Below, piece by piece: positions 25,150 through 36,051 of a stretch of DNA of 64,000 bases; within the stretch, counting starts at the first letter, position 1; each line of letters begins with the position of its first letter. Under the pieces are notes generated by a model, which worked only from the letters and a program-made list of their open reading frames with translations, was not told where the DNA came from and searched no databases. The position numbers were made by a program, and so were the translations under genes. This DNA comes from Chersky-299 sp963749535 (GTDB lineage: Bacteria > Actinomycetota > Thermoleophilia > RBG-16-64-13), in assembly GCA_963749535.1 (NCBI GenBank), contig CAVVNF010000016.1, positions 1 to 64,000 of the forward strand. Reading direction: 5' to 3'.

Positions 25150-26367
25150 ATGAAGTCCATCGATGAGCTTCTGTCAAAGGTCAAAGCGGCCAACGCTTCC
25201 GACCTTCACTTGAAGGTGGGAAGTCCGCCGGTCATCCGGATCGATGGCGAACTGGTCCTGCTGGATGAGCCGGTGTGCTCGCCCGAAGACACCAAGGACT
25301 ACGCGGCGTCTCTCATGAGCGAGAAGCAGATCCGGCATTTCAGCGATACCAACGAGATCGATTTCGCCTATAGCGCTTCGAGCATCGGCCGGTACCGCGT
25401 CAACGTGTACAGGCAACGTGGCACCATCTCGATCGCGCTCCGCCAGGTCGTCACGCATGTTCCGAGTTTCGAAGAACTCAACCTGCCTCCGGTGCTGCAG
25501 AAGCTTTCGTTGGAGCCTCGCGGCATGGTGCTTGTCACCGGCGCGACCGGTTCCGGGAAAACCACTACGCTTGCCGCGATGATCGACCACATCAACAAGC
25601 ACCTCCGGAAGCACATCGTCACCATCGAGGACCCGATCGAGATCCTGCATCAGGATCAGAAATGCATCGTCAACCAGCGCGAGGTGGGGCTCGACACCGA
25701 GAACTACGCGTCGGCGCTCAAGTACGTCTTGCGGCAAGACCCCGACATCATCCTGATCGGTGAGATGCGCGACCAGGAGACAGTGCGAACGGCACTGACC
25801 GCCGCCCAGACGGGCCACTTCGTCATGAGCACCCTGCATACGATCGACGTGACCGAGACGATCAACCGGATCATCGACTTCTTCCCGCTCTTCCAGCAGA
25901 AACAGGTGCGGATCATGTTGGCCGGGTCGCTGCGGGGGATCATCTCCCAGCGTCTACTGCCGCGCAGGGATGGCGCGGGCCGGGTCCCGGCCGTCGAGGT
26001 CATGTGCATGACCGGCCGCATCCGGGACATGATCCTCGACCCAGCGCAGACCCACAACATCTTGACCGCGATCGGCGAGGGCGATTTCTACGGGATGCGT
26101 ACATTCGACCAGAGTCTTCTGGATCTTTACGAAAGGGACCTGGTGACCATCGAGGACGCGATGGCTGTGGCCACAAGCCCGCACGACTTCCGCCTGCTCG
26201 TGGAGGCACACGGGCCACCAGATCCCCATTCTGGACTAGAGGCTCGTTACATAGGAAAGCCCTGGCCGGACCTCAGTTCGCCGGCCCGACGCGGCGTCCT
26301 CGACTGTCTCGTGTCCTTAGCCCTGCCGTATTTTCGGCTCTCGCCGGTGGGCCGCGATGACTTCTAG
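25150..26367 (+). CDS. pilT: PilT-type twitching/retraction ATPase
   Basis: A 405-residue hexameric ATPase that powers type IV pilus retraction. ATG 25150 follows GGAGGA. Motifs in order: N-terminal ASDLHLKVGSPP, Walker A GATGSGKTTT, Asp box TIEDPIE, Walker B DIILIGEMRD, His box STLHTID. Similarity ends near residue 358 (SPHDFRLLVEAHG). A 45-residue tail follows that resembles no PilT, so a late frameshift or extension is possible. No other pilus gene is nearby, so its partners must be elsewhere. Confidence 0.92.
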   Translation: MKSIDELLSKVKAANASDLHLKVGSPPVIRIDGELVLLDEPVCSPEDTKDYAASLMSEKQIRHFSDTNEIDFAYSASSIGRYRVNVYRQRGTISIALRQVVTHVPSFEELNLPPVLQKLSLEPRGMVLVTGATGSGKTTTLAAMIDHINKHLRKHIVTIEDPIEILHQDQKCIVNQREVGLDTENYASALKYVLRQDPDIILIGEMRDQETVRTALTAAQTGHFVMSTLHTIDVTETINRIIDFFPLFQQKQVRIMLAGSLRGIISQRLLPRRDGAGRVPAVEVMCMTGRIRDMILDPAQTHNILTAIGEGDFYGMRTFDQSLLDLYERDLVTIEDAMAVATSPHDFRLLVEAHGPPDPHSGLEARYIGKPWPDLSSPARRGVLDCLVSLALPYFRLSPVGRDDF

Positions 26368-26841
26368 GGCCGGCTGCGCGGTGCGGAAGGGCTGCGTGGC
26401 GAACGGTCGGCAGGCGACGACCGTTCGAAGCGCGATGATCGTTGTCTCCCGGCTGGTTCGGACTGTCTGGCGCCGGTCACGCGGTGGTCGAATCCTATGA
26501 GCCACGATATGAGCTGTGCTACCGCGGCGACAAGCACGCCCGCTAGGACGGTCCACAAGACCCCATGCGCCGTGAGCGCTCCCCCGGCCCAGACGAATAG
26601 CCTGAATCACGAACGCATTGACGAAGAGAATTGCTATCACCCACACCAGTAGACGCAGGGGCTTGGCTTTGAGCCGTCCCCGGGGGTGGACGGCGCTGTT
26701 GAACAGTCCCAGCAACACGGCGACTGTCACCGCTACCCAGAGCGACTTTATGTGGAATCGCCCGGAGCTCACGGAGTCGAGCAGGTAGAGCGCCAAGAAT
26801 ATGGCGACGCAGTTGAATGCCCAGCGGAGCAACAGCCTCAC
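26364..26841 (-). pseudogene. Phage-holin-4-like (YvlD-type) membrane protein, frameshifted
   Basis: A small four-span membrane protein. Spans 1-3 (WAFNCVAIFLALYLL, LWVAVTVAVLLGLF, LLVWVIAILFVNAFVI) are in the frame starting at ATG 26841. Span 4 (VLWTVLAGVLVAAVAQLISW) is in a second frame that ends at 26364. The frames join near 26596-26602 with one base change. Despite the family name these proteins are usually housekeeping membrane proteins, not lysis factors. It overlaps the pafBC stop by four bases, so it is the downstream gene of that operon. Confidence 0.7.
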
Positions 26842-28898
26842 GATGGGTTCCTTTCATAGTTCTTGGCCATCGCGCAAGCCGTGTCGGAAACCGCTCTGCG
26901 CAACGTGTCCGGGTATTCGAGCTCCGCGTCGCCGAGGAAGCGGATCGTCTCCCGAACGATCCACCGTTCGTCCAGGTAGGGCATGCGCACTCGGATGTCC
27001 CCAGTATGGGTCGGTCGCGGGTCCAGACCTCTATCTTCCAGGTATGTCCTCCAGCGCGGACGGAACCGGAGCACCGCCCAGCTAGAGCTTCGGCTGGGCG
27101 CAAATCCCGCGCCGGCCTGGCGGAGAGTCAGGTCCACCTCAGGACGCGGGACGAAATGGTCTTCGGTGGGCCGGGCCGCCCGGATCAGCTCGAGCCTGAA
27201 GGTCCGTTGGGCCCCCGCAGCGAGACAGAACGCTTCCAGGTACCAGCCGTCGGGCGAGCGGAACAGGAGATAGGGTTCCACGAGCCGGGTACTGAGCCTG
27301 TCGCGCATGGGGGTGAAGTACTCGATCTCCACGAGGAGCCGTTGTCGGAGGGCCTGGTTGAGCGTCTTCATGACGTCGCGGTCTGGGGGAAGCACGTCGT
27401 CCACCATGACCGGAGCTTGGGCCTCTTGGCCGCCGGTGAGCCGTTCCACCTTCTCTCTTACCGACGCGAGCGAGCCCATGCCTTCGAGAGTCAGGGCGTC
27501 ACCGAGGAAGTCGAGCGCCAGCAGAAGTGCCCGAGCCATGACGGGGGAGAGCCGGGCAGGGTGGGTGAAGGCGTCCGCCATAAGGTCCCTCGTAACCTCG
27601 ACGCCTTCCTCATCCGCCTCGGCGTAGAGGGCGTAGGTACCGCCTCCGAAGTTGACGAGATTGATCAGGGCGATGTCCTCCTCGAGATCCTTGCGTCTCG
27701 AGGCGAGGCTCGTCTCGAGTTCATCCCAGGAGACGCGGGACGGGGTCTTGGCGTCGAGAAGATATTGGAGGAGAGCGATCGTTCGAGCCAATCGTTCCGT
27801 CACGATGGGACCATCATCGGTCTTCCCGCGTTTCCGCGTACCTGCGTGAGCGACCAAGCCTTGGAAAGCGGAAAGATCTTCAGGCGAGGGTGCTTGTCGG
27901 TGGATCGCACAGACCTCGGCTAGATGCCGGCGTAAACGCTCGCGCATCTCCGGCGGCCCCAGCAATTCGCCGCAGCCGCCCAGTCCCACCACCCAGGCCA
28001 GGAGAACGGCCTCGTCGGCATAAGGGACGGCAAAACGCGTAGAGCCGTCTTGGTCGCTGCCCAACGCCCGGACGTGGGGTTGCAGCCGGCCGACCCACCA
28101 GGTGAGGTCCTCGTCCACCTTTATGTCGGCCTCACCCACCAGCCGTCCGATCAGCCACGGAGGACGCGCCCGATATCGGTTCGGGTCGTAGTCGGCAGGC
28201 GCGGAGAAGTCGCGTGGCTTCTCGGTGTGAAAGTAGACCGGGCCGTGAATACGGGCGACCCGGAAGGTGCGGATACCTTCGCGGACGCGGTCGAACCCCA
28301 CGACGTACCAGTGTCCCTGGATGAGGAACAAGCTGTAAGGGTCTAGAGTGCGCTCCTCGTCTTCGGCGCGGGAGGCGGAAGGATACAAGAAATTGACCGT
28401 CTTGCCCCGGGATACGGCATCCTGCAAGCGGGCCAACTGTCTCCCCGCTTTGCGCGCGTCCTCGTCGGGGGCTAGGGCCACCGGCAGCCGGTCGAGCTCA
28501 TCCAGGACGGGGTTCGAACGTCCCTGCGAGATGGCTGTCAGTGCGAGGCGCAACGGTCTGGCGTACGCGAATCTGCCTTCCAGTGCAGCGAGCGTCAAGG
28601 TCAGAGCGCGGATCTCCTCAGCGGTGAACTCGAGCCCGGGAAGATAGTAACTGTCTTGTGGCAGATAGTAGGCGTGGCCGCCCATTGACTCGCCTTCGCC
28701 CACGACCTCCACCGCGATCCCGATCTTCTTGAGATCTTCCCGATCGCTGTAAAAGCGGCGGTTGAAGGTCTCGTCGCTCATGTCGAAGTACCCCTCCACC
28801 GAATCCTGCACCTCGCGAGCCGCCACCGGTCTTGGCTGGCTGAGGAGAAAAGAAAGGAGGGAGAGTTGGCGGATAAGCTTGTCTTCGTCCCGACCCAT
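26838..28898 (-). CDS. pafBC: Fused PafB-PafC WYL-domain transcriptional regulator
   Basis: 686 residues made of two successive units, each with a winged helix and a WYL domain. The first unit has the HTH at residues 5-70 and WYL at 130-215. The second begins near residue 355 with WYL at about 505-590. In actinobacteria PafB and PafC are normally separate proteins or fused, and together activate the LexA-independent DNA-damage response. Here it is encoded back to back with AddAB-type genes, with only 61 bases between the starts. That supports a role in controlling them. Confidence 0.85.
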   Translation of the reverse strand: MGRDEDKLIRQLSLLSFLLSQPRPVAAREVQDSVEGYFDMSDETFNRRFYSDREDLKKIGIAVEVVGEGESMGGHAYYLPQDSYYLPGLEFTAEEIRALTLTLAALEGRFAYARPLRLALTAISQGRSNPVLDELDRLPVALAPDEDARKAGRQLARLQDAVSRGKTVNFLYPSASRAEDEERTLDPYSLFLIQGHWYVVGFDRVREGIRTFRVARIHGPVYFHTEKPRDFSAPADYDPNRYRARPPWLIGRLVGEADIKVDEDLTWWVGRLQPHVRALGSDQDGSTRFAVPYADEAVLLAWVVGLGGCGELLGPPEMRERLRRHLAEVCAIHRQAPSPEDLSAFQGLVAHAGTRKRGKTDDGPIVTERLARTIALLQYLLDAKTPSRVSWDELETSLASRRKDLEEDIALINLVNFGGGTYALYAEADEEGVEVTRDLMADAFTHPARLSPVMARALLLALDFLGDALTLEGMGSLASVREKVERLTGGQEAQAPVMVDDVLPPDRDVMKTLNQALRQRLLVEIEYFTPMRDRLSTRLVEPYLLFRSPDGWYLEAFCLAAGAQRTFRLELIRAARPTEDHFVPRPEVDLTLRQAGAGFAPSRSSSWAVLRFRPRWRTYLEDRGLDPRPTHTGDIRVRMPYLDERWIVRETIRFLGDAELEYPDTLRRAVSDTACAMAKNYERNPS

Positions 28899-28959
28899 GG
28901 TCTAAGACTAGCGCACCTGGCGGTCGAGAGTCACGATTCTGTCCGCCGCGCAATCTACA

Positions 28960-31900
28960 ATGGCAAAGATGGCGATCACCAACGGCAACCAGCAAGAGAC
29001 TTTACCAGGGCTTTCGGGTCCGGGGTTTTCGGGCCGCCCGTGTGCGGACCCCGGCGGGAAGGGCGTCACTCTGGTGCTCGGCCCTGCCAACTCGGGCAAG
29101 ATGGGTTTCGCTCTCCGGTGGTGGGAAGAGCGCCTCGCGCGGCGACCGGTGGTCGTGGTCCCGACGGGCCCGGACTCGGCAAGTCTCAACCTCGAGATGG
29201 TCCAACGCGCTGGAGCGCTGATCGCGCAAGCTCCTGTCGTCACCTTCGACGGTCTGGTGAGCCACATCCTGGGCCGCCGTCCGCGTTACCTCAGCGGCTT
29301 TCAGCGGGAGACCATACTGCAACGTCTTCTGCGGGAGATCCCAACGGGGTCTTTGAAGGCGGTCTCGGCTCTCCCGGGCGTGGCTGCGGCTCTCGGTTCG
29401 CTCTTGCTCGAACTCGAGGAGAGCGGACAAAGACCGGAGGTGCTGCAAAAGGCTCTGGAGCGCTGGCGCGATTCACAACGGCCCGATAGCGCGCTGGCCG
29501 CGGATATCGCGAGGCTCCTTCCTGCTTACGCTGCTGCCAGGAGCGAATTGGCTGCGACGGATCGTCCCGGGGCTGTGATGGAGGCGAGTGAGCGGTTGGC
29601 CGGGTGGAGCCGTCCGGTGGTCTGCTACGGATTCACGTCGTTCACCCCAGGGCAGCGCGCCTTGCTGTTCGCCATCGCGCAGGCCGCCCCGGTGCTCGTC
29701 ACCCTGCCCTACGAGCGGGGGCGCGAGGTCAATCTCGCGCGCGAGGGCGAAGTTCAAGAGTGGGAGAGAGCCGCCGGCCGCGTCGTCGAGATGGACGCCC
29801 AGTCGACGTCGTTCGCCTCGCCGGCGCTGTATTTCCTCGAGCGCAACTTCATGCGGGATCAGCCTTCGGGCGAACCGCCCCCCGCGGAAAACGGTCCGTC
29901 GGGCGTGAGGTTCCTGTTGGCGTCGGGCCGGCGCAACGAGGCGGAACTCGCCGCCCAGGAAATAACGGCTCTCATCAAGGAAGGCGTCGCGCCCGGCTCC
30001 ATCGGGGTCTTCGTGCGGGACGTGGCCGCATGGCGCCGGCTGCTATCGGACGCATTGGAGTCCTGCAACATCCCGCATCGCGTGGAGGGCCAGTCGGCCC
30101 TTGCGGAGACGGGCCTGGGCAGCGCTTTTCTGAACGTGGTGAGCGCTTTCGTCTTAGGAAGGCCCAAGCTACTCCTTTCCTTCCTTCATGGCCCGTACAG
30201 CGGAATCTCGCGCGACCGATCGGCAGACATTGAGCTTGCCTTTCGGCGGATGGGCTCGCCGAGCGTCGTTCGACTCGTTGGGCTGGTGGAAGGTCGGCCA
30301 GGCGAGATCCTTGCGGAGGTCGGGTCCGCAGTCGGCCAGGCCGAGGAAGCGCGGGCGACTTTCGACTCGGTGTCTTTCGAGGCGCTTGTCCGGTCGATGC
30401 TTGGCGCCTCGCTGGCCGAGTCCACCGTCGGGAGCCGGGAGGCGGAGGAGGACGCAGCGGCTTTCGGCGCGCTGACCCGTGCCATAGGCGAGTTGACCGG
30501 CGGCTGGGTGGAAGGCCCCCGCGCATGGGAGAAAGTGCTGCCGCTCGTGGGCCGGATACCCGTTTCCGCGCGGGGAGCCGAGGGAGAAGACGTGGTGCGC
30601 GTGCTCAGCATGCAACGGGCCCGCGCCCGCCGGTTTCAAGTCGTGTTCGTTCTAGGCCTGGCGGAGGGGGAGCTGCCGGCTAAGCGCGGCCGGTCATCGT
30701 TGCTTGCCAGCGAGCAACGCGCTCTCCTGAATGCGGCAGGCGGGGGCAGACTATTGGCCGACGAGACAGAGGCCGAGGATGCGGCGCTTTTCCTCAGCGT
30801 CCTCTCCCGTCCATGGCAGCTGCTCTACCTCAGCGCGCGCAACACGGACGACGCGGGGCAACCGGTGGTCCCATCGTTCTTCTGGGAGCTCGCCCGGCGC
30901 CTCACGGCCACGGGCGGTGAGCCCCGGAGACGCGGCCTAGCCGATGTGGTCTATGGGTCCCGCGAAGCGCCGGGCGTCCGGCACTATCTGCGCGCTTGTG
31001 TCAACGAAGGGCGGGAGGCTCATCGTGGGATCCCCGGGGGTCGGGCGCGCACGGATCCGCCGCGATGGCACACCCTTCCCAGCAGGTTGCACGACCGCAT
31101 CAACCTGGCTGAACTTGCGAGGCAGCGGAGTTTTGCGCCATCGGCTCTCGAGCGTTACCTGGCTTGTCCGTTCGCGTGGTTCATAGGCAGTATCGTCGGC
31201 CCTCGGGGCGCTGAACAGGAATTAGACGGCGCTATTTTCGGCCGCCTCGCTCACGACGTTCTGAGCGCCACCTATGGGGACCTGCATTTGCGCGGCGGTC
31301 TGCCGATAGGTCCGGACAACCTGGAATCAGCTATCGAGATTTCGCACCGCCACATCCAGCACGTGGTGGAGAGCGGCGATTGCCCCGGTACGGCTGCTGA
31401 GCGTCGTTTGGCGACTTGGAGACTGCGGAAGGTGGTGGCCGGACTTCTCGACCGCGAGAGTAAGGTGGACACAGCGCTGGTCCCGGCAGAGACCGAGGTG
31501 CGGGTGGGGGCCGAAGGCGGAGTCGACCTCGGCGGACTTCGAGTTCATGGGCGAATCGACCGCATCGACGAGGATCGGTCGGGTACCGCGCTCTTCGTCA
31601 TCGACTACAAGACCGGAGAGCCCCCCAAGCCCTCGCAGCTCGGGGAGGAGGGCGGGCTGCAGCTGCCGCTCTATCTGCTCGCTTTGGCAGCTGAGCGCCC
31701 TGAGGCTGAGGTCATCGGCGGCGCCTATGTCTCTCTGGCCGACGGCAAGAGCGTGGGCATTGCGCGGTCCGGGTTCGAGGCTACCCTGGGTGGCCGCGCG
31801 CAAGGCTGCAGGGCTTACTCCGCCGAGGCTGCCGCTGCTTTGTTCCAATCGGCCTTGACGGCAGCCAAAAGGGCCGCTCAAGGCATGCGTGCCGGTGAGA

Positions 31901-31989
31901 TACCGGCCGCTTCTTCGCCGTCGAGTTGCGCTTCCTTCTGCTCGCTCGGCCCGGTCTGCCGGTCTCGACAGAAAGGCTATCGCAGATGA
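28960..31989 (+). CDS. AddB-like subunit with iron-sulfur nuclease domain
   Basis: The 1,009-residue AddB/RexB-type subunit of a double-strand-break resection helicase-nuclease. A Walker A-like GPANSGK is at residue 42 and further helicase motifs are degenerate, as usual for AddB. The PD-(D/E)XK nuclease lies in the last 280 residues (GRIDRID, FVIDYKTG). A likely [4Fe-4S] ligand set is one Cys in YLACPFAW near residue 733 and three in CASFCSLGPVC near 990. Its stop overlaps the start of the addA-like gene by four bases. Confidence 0.85.
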   Translation: MAKMAITNGNQQETLPGLSGPGFSGRPCADPGGKGVTLVLGPANSGKMGFALRWWEERLARRPVVVVPTGPDSASLNLEMVQRAGALIAQAPVVTFDGLVSHILGRRPRYLSGFQRETILQRLLREIPTGSLKAVSALPGVAAALGSLLLELEESGQRPEVLQKALERWRDSQRPDSALAADIARLLPAYAAARSELAATDRPGAVMEASERLAGWSRPVVCYGFTSFTPGQRALLFAIAQAAPVLVTLPYERGREVNLAREGEVQEWERAAGRVVEMDAQSTSFASPALYFLERNFMRDQPSGEPPPAENGPSGVRFLLASGRRNEAELAAQEITALIKEGVAPGSIGVFVRDVAAWRRLLSDALESCNIPHRVEGQSALAETGLGSAFLNVVSAFVLGRPKLLLSFLHGPYSGISRDRSADIELAFRRMGSPSVVRLVGLVEGRPGEILAEVGSAVGQAEEARATFDSVSFEALVRSMLGASLAESTVGSREAEEDAAAFGALTRAIGELTGGWVEGPRAWEKVLPLVGRIPVSARGAEGEDVVRVLSMQRARARRFQVVFVLGLAEGELPAKRGRSSLLASEQRALLNAAGGGRLLADETEAEDAALFLSVLSRPWQLLYLSARNTDDAGQPVVPSFFWELARRLTATGGEPRRRGLADVVYGSREAPGVRHYLRACVNEGREAHRGIPGGRARTDPPRWHTLPSRLHDRINLAELARQRSFAPSALERYLACPFAWFIGSIVGPRGAEQELDGAIFGRLAHDVLSATYGDLHLRGGLPIGPDNLESAIEISHRHIQHVVESGDCPGTAAERRLATWRLRKVVAGLLDRESKVDTALVPAETEVRVGAEGGVDLGGLRVHGRIDRIDEDRSGTALFVIDYKTGEPPKPSQLGEEGGLQLPLYLLALAAERPEAEVIGGAYVSLADGKSVGIARSGFEATLGGRAQGCRAYSAEAAAALFQSALTAAKRAAQGMRAGEIPAASSPSSCASFCSLGPVCRSRQKGYRR

Positions 31990-34900
31990 CCGCAGGCGAT
32001 GACCAATGGTTGTCTCCCGGCCAGCAAGGCATCCTGGCGGATGAGTCGCGTCGCATCCTCGTGGCCGCGGGCGCGGGCAGCGGGAAGACCCGGTTGTTGG
32101 TGGCGTATTTCCTCAAGGCGCTCCTCGAGGACGGCGTCCCGTTGGACGGATTGGCAGCCGTCACTTTTACCAGAAAGGCCGCTGCGGAACTGCTTTCGAG
32201 GATCCGTGAAGCGCTCTATGAGGCTGGCCGACCGGACCTTGCCCGTAATCTCGACGGAGCCAGCATCGGGACGATCCATGGTCTATGCAGTCGGCTGCTC
32301 AGGGGCAACGCGGTCGCGGCCGGGATCGACCCAGCCTTCGGTGTGCTGGAAGCAGAGGCGGCCACTCTGTTGAAGGAGGAGGTGTGGGCTGAGATCTGGT
32401 CGGAGGCTGTGGAGCAAGCCACCGAGGCGGGACTAGAGGTCCTCGCGCGCCATCACCGGACCTTTGAGGAGGAGTTGGTTCCCCTCTATGAGCGGCTACG
32501 CAGTCTCGGAATGGCGCGACCTGCGGTGCGGATCGCCGCATCTGCAGCTCCCGATCTCGTGCGGACTCGGGCGCGGCTTCTGGCGGCGGCAGAGGGAACA
32601 CTGAAGGCTGCAGGGGAGCCCGTGGGCGAGGCGCGGAAGGGTGGCGCGGACATATGCCTCGTTGAGGAATGTCTGACCTGGCTCACCGGGTCCGGCTGCC
32701 AGCCCATCCGTCGTCAAACATACCGACCTCTTCGTCACCGAGCCCGCCTCCCCGGCGGGCGCCGGCTCCACGCCAGACTCGGCCGCCAGCCCCGCGGTCG
32801 GTGCGGCCAGTTTAGTGAGAGCGGGCGCCGTTCCCACGGCCGAAGCCGCCGCCTCTATGTCCGAACTCGCTGACTCGACGGCGGCTGCTGCGGACTCCGC
32901 GGCAGCCGCCGCTTCCGCACTGGAGGCGACAAAGGGTTTCTTCCCGAGCAGGCGCGCGAAGGCACTGCAAGACCAGTTCGAAGAGGTCCGGTCGGCTCTG
33001 ACGGCGTACCGGCAGTCCCTGGCCGCACTGTGCTTGTGGCCGATGCTCGCAGCTACCAACGACCTTCTCGGCCGGTTCCACGCACGCTATCTGGAGCGCA
33101 AACGCGAGCGAGGGCCTACTCGACTTTTCCGACCTCGAATTGAGCGCCCGCGCGCTGGTCGAGACGCGCACGGATGGCGACACGTCGCTTCTGGGCGCCG
33201 GCTCGCGGCTCATGGTGGATGAGTTCCAAGATACCAACCAGCTTCAGTGTTCGATCCTGGACGGGTTGCACGCGGCCGCGGGGCTCATGGTTGGAGACGA
33301 ACGGCAGAGCATCTACAGGTTTCGCGGGGCTGATGTGGACGTGTTCATGAGCAGGCAGCGCGAGTTGCTTCTGCACCCAGAGGAAGGCGCCGTCCACCGG
33401 CTGGACGTGAGCTATCGGGCCCGCGCCGAGGTACTTGAGTTCATCAACAGGTTGTTCGCAGGCCCCGGCTTCTTCGGACCTCGCCATGCGCCTCTCCGCT
33501 GCGGCCGGGCCGAAAGGGGCCGATCTACGGGAGATTCCGCGGGTAAGACCGACCGCCTACTCTCACCGGCCGTCGAGATACTTTGCTCCGATCGGTTGCG
33601 CGATGAAGGCCTCGGCGGGCCCTCTCCCAGCATGCAGCAGGCGGAAGCTGAGGCCGTGGCTGCACGGGTGCTGCGGCTCGTCATGGAGGAAGGGTGGCAG
33701 CAGCGAGATGTGGTGGTTCTGCTGCCGGCATTGACCCAGGTCGACGCGTACCACCGCGCCTTGTCGGCTCGTAACATCTCGACGTACGTGGTCCGCGGCA
33801 AGGGCTACTACTCACGGGAGGAGATCTCGGATCTGAGGTGTCTGCTCGGGGTACTGGTGGACCCTCATGACGACCTGGCCCTGCTGGCGCTCTTGCGTTC
33901 ACCTCTGGTGGGTCTGTCCGATGACGCGCTCTTCTACCTGGGTCGCGAGGCCAAGAACGCGCATGCCGACTCATTGTGGGCAGTCGTGCGCGACCCCGGT
34001 TGCTTGCCCTTGCCAGGCGATGATGAGGCCCCCCGGCTATCCAGAGCGGTGTCCATCCTGGAGAGTCTGGCCCGCTACTTCGGACGACCGGGCCTCGCGC
34101 GACTCATCGATCGCGCCGTGACGGCGTTTGAATATGACCTGTGTCTTCTGGCAGCGCCGGAAGGGCGCCGGCGGTTCGCCAACGTGCGGAAGTTGATGCG
34201 TCTCGCCGACGAGTACGAGACCGTCGAAGGTCCGGATCTGGCAGGGTTCGTGAGGCTGATCGACACCATCGGCGAGCTCAGCGATGACGAAGGTAGCGCT
34301 CCCACTCTGGCCGAAGACGAAGACGCGGTACGAGTCATGACCATCCATCAGGCAAAGGGACTAGAGTTCCCGGTGGTCGTTCTAGCCGGTCTGGGGTCGG
34401 ACAGCCCCGGGTCCAGGAACGGTGCCTACCTAGTCGGCCACGACGGGCGCATGGCTGTGGTCCTCAAGGATTCGAGACGGCCATCGTATGAGACATGCGA
34501 CTTAGCGCTCGGACCGGCGGAAGAGATCATCGAAGACGAGGCCTGCCGTGAGCGGGAAGAGGACGTCCGTCTAATGTATGTGGCCATGACGCGGGCGCAG
34601 GAGCGGCTTTTCCTGGTGGGCGCCCGACCTTCTGGTTCACTCGATAGCTGCAGGCTCGGTCGCATGGCGCTCGCGCTCGGCCTTGATGGGTTACCGGCTG
34701 CGGGAGAGACCTGGGGGCTGCAGGATTTGGATGCCGTCGTGAGAGGGGTCGCTGGCCAGCTCAGTGGGGAGGACGCTCGAGAGCCAGGCTTATCGCGTTC
34801 CGAACAGGCTGGAGGGCCGGATCTCGATGAGGCTTGCCCTGTCTTCCTGGAACCCGTCGCGTCCGGCGTCGCTGTCCGCAGAGTGAGCTTCTCCAGTCTG

Positions 34901-35752
34901 GCGGCATACCGGCGCTGTCCTCGGCGCTACTACCTGGAACGTTTGCTGGGGTTGGACGTGGAAGCGTGGCGAGATCAGCCGGCCGACGCGACCGCGCAGT
35001 CTGACGTCCACCGGGATATTGTTCGGGCGGTGAGGGACGGCGATCGCGGTGACGATGGCGGCGGGACCGGCCTCGACGCCGAGCAGGCCGAAGCCATCTA
35101 CCTCGATCCGGCCGAGGCCGGCGACGGCCGCGAGTTGGGTCTGCTCGTGCACCGGCTCCTGGAGCGACTGCCATTGCACGACCAGGCGCCGAACGACGAA
35201 AGGATACGGCTGCTGATCCAGGAGTGCCTCGACGACTCCAGCGATCTTCTTGCCCAAGACAGCGTTGAGCGTGCCGTGGAGTTGACGCGGGCGTTCTGGC
35301 GTACTGACTTCGGTGGCCGGCCGGAGCTTGTCGGCGCATTCAAGGAAGCGCCCTTCATGTTCCTTCACGGCGAGATGATGGTCTCAGGCGTGATGGACCT
35401 GGCCTGGCAAGAAGGCGGCGATTGGCGGGTCATCGACTACAAGACGAACCGGTTGGCGGGCCGGACGCCCTGTGAAGTGGGGGAATCGTACCGGGAGCAA
35501 GCGCGGGTCTACGCGCTGGCGTTACTGCTTGCCGGTGCTCGCGCCGTGTCGATGCATTTTCTCTTCCTGGAGCGTCCGGAGGAGCCCTTCACCCTAAACT
35601 TCGCGCCTTCCGACATCCCCGCTCTGCAGGCAGAGCTCGATGAATCCCTGGTGGGCCTCGCCGGCGCCGATTTCTCAGTTCCGGCGGGAACAGTGTGCGG
35701 AGACTGTCCGGCCGCGCGACTCTGCTCGGAGTTTCGAGCAGAACGTCCGTAG
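31986..35752 (+). pseudogene. AddA-like helicase-nuclease (UvrD/RecB family), two frameshifts
   Basis: Partner of the AddB-like protein. Segment 1 (31986 to about 32700) has Walker A AAGAGSGKT and VTFTRKAAAEL. Segment 2 (about 32815-33112) is an Ala-rich linker, then ARYLERKRERG. Segment 3 (from about 33119 to 35752) has LDFSDLEL, MVDEFQDTN, MTIHQAKGLEF, YVAMTRAQERL and the nuclease core VIDYKTN. The frames change once in 32640-32815 and once at 33112-33119. Full length would be about 1,255 residues. A Cys in YRRCPRRYYLE plus C-x2-C-x5-C near the end suggest an iron-sulfur site here too. Confidence 0.8.
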
Positions 35753-35841
35753 GCCCGCGCCGGGGGATGTGGCGGCCCGGAGATCTGAGCGGGGGATGGC
35801 CCGAGGCCTGGTGATGGTATACAATAGGCGACCGTCAAAGG

Positions 35842-35918
35842 CGGGGTGTAGCGCAGCCTGGTAGCGCGCATCGTTCGGGACGATGAGGTCCGGGGTTCAA
35901 ATCCCCGCACCCCGACCA
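35842..35918 (+). tRNA. tRNA-Pro (CGG)
   Basis: The cloverleaf closes with acceptor CGGGGTG and CACCCCG, T-arm GGGGTTCAAATCCCC and an anticodon loop TTCGGGA, giving CGG. The 3' CCA is encoded (35916-35918). Confidence 0.95.
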
Positions 35919-35926
35919 TCACATGT

Positions 35927-35951
35927 AGGGGCCGCTCGCGCGGCCCTTTTC
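35927..35951 (+). terminator. Terminator after tRNA-Pro
   Basis: A GGGGCCGC / GCGGCCC hairpin with a short loop is followed by TTTTC, nine bases after the tRNA CCA. Confidence 0.75.
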
Positions 35952-36051
35952 TTCTACACTAACGTACGCGTCTCCGGGATGTGCTCTTCTTCAGGGACGT
36001 GCGCGGCACTCGCTCGGGCCGCGGTAACGGACCGCGCCTGCGGAACCGAGC

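Noticed and set aside
26364..26841. Holin of a prophage
   Set aside because: The family name is misleading; there is no lysin or phage gene nearby and it is coupled to pafBC.
32815..33115. Ala-rich middle of the addA-like gene as a separate protein
   Set aside because: Its end continues into conserved helicase sequence after one base shift, so it is part of the same gene.
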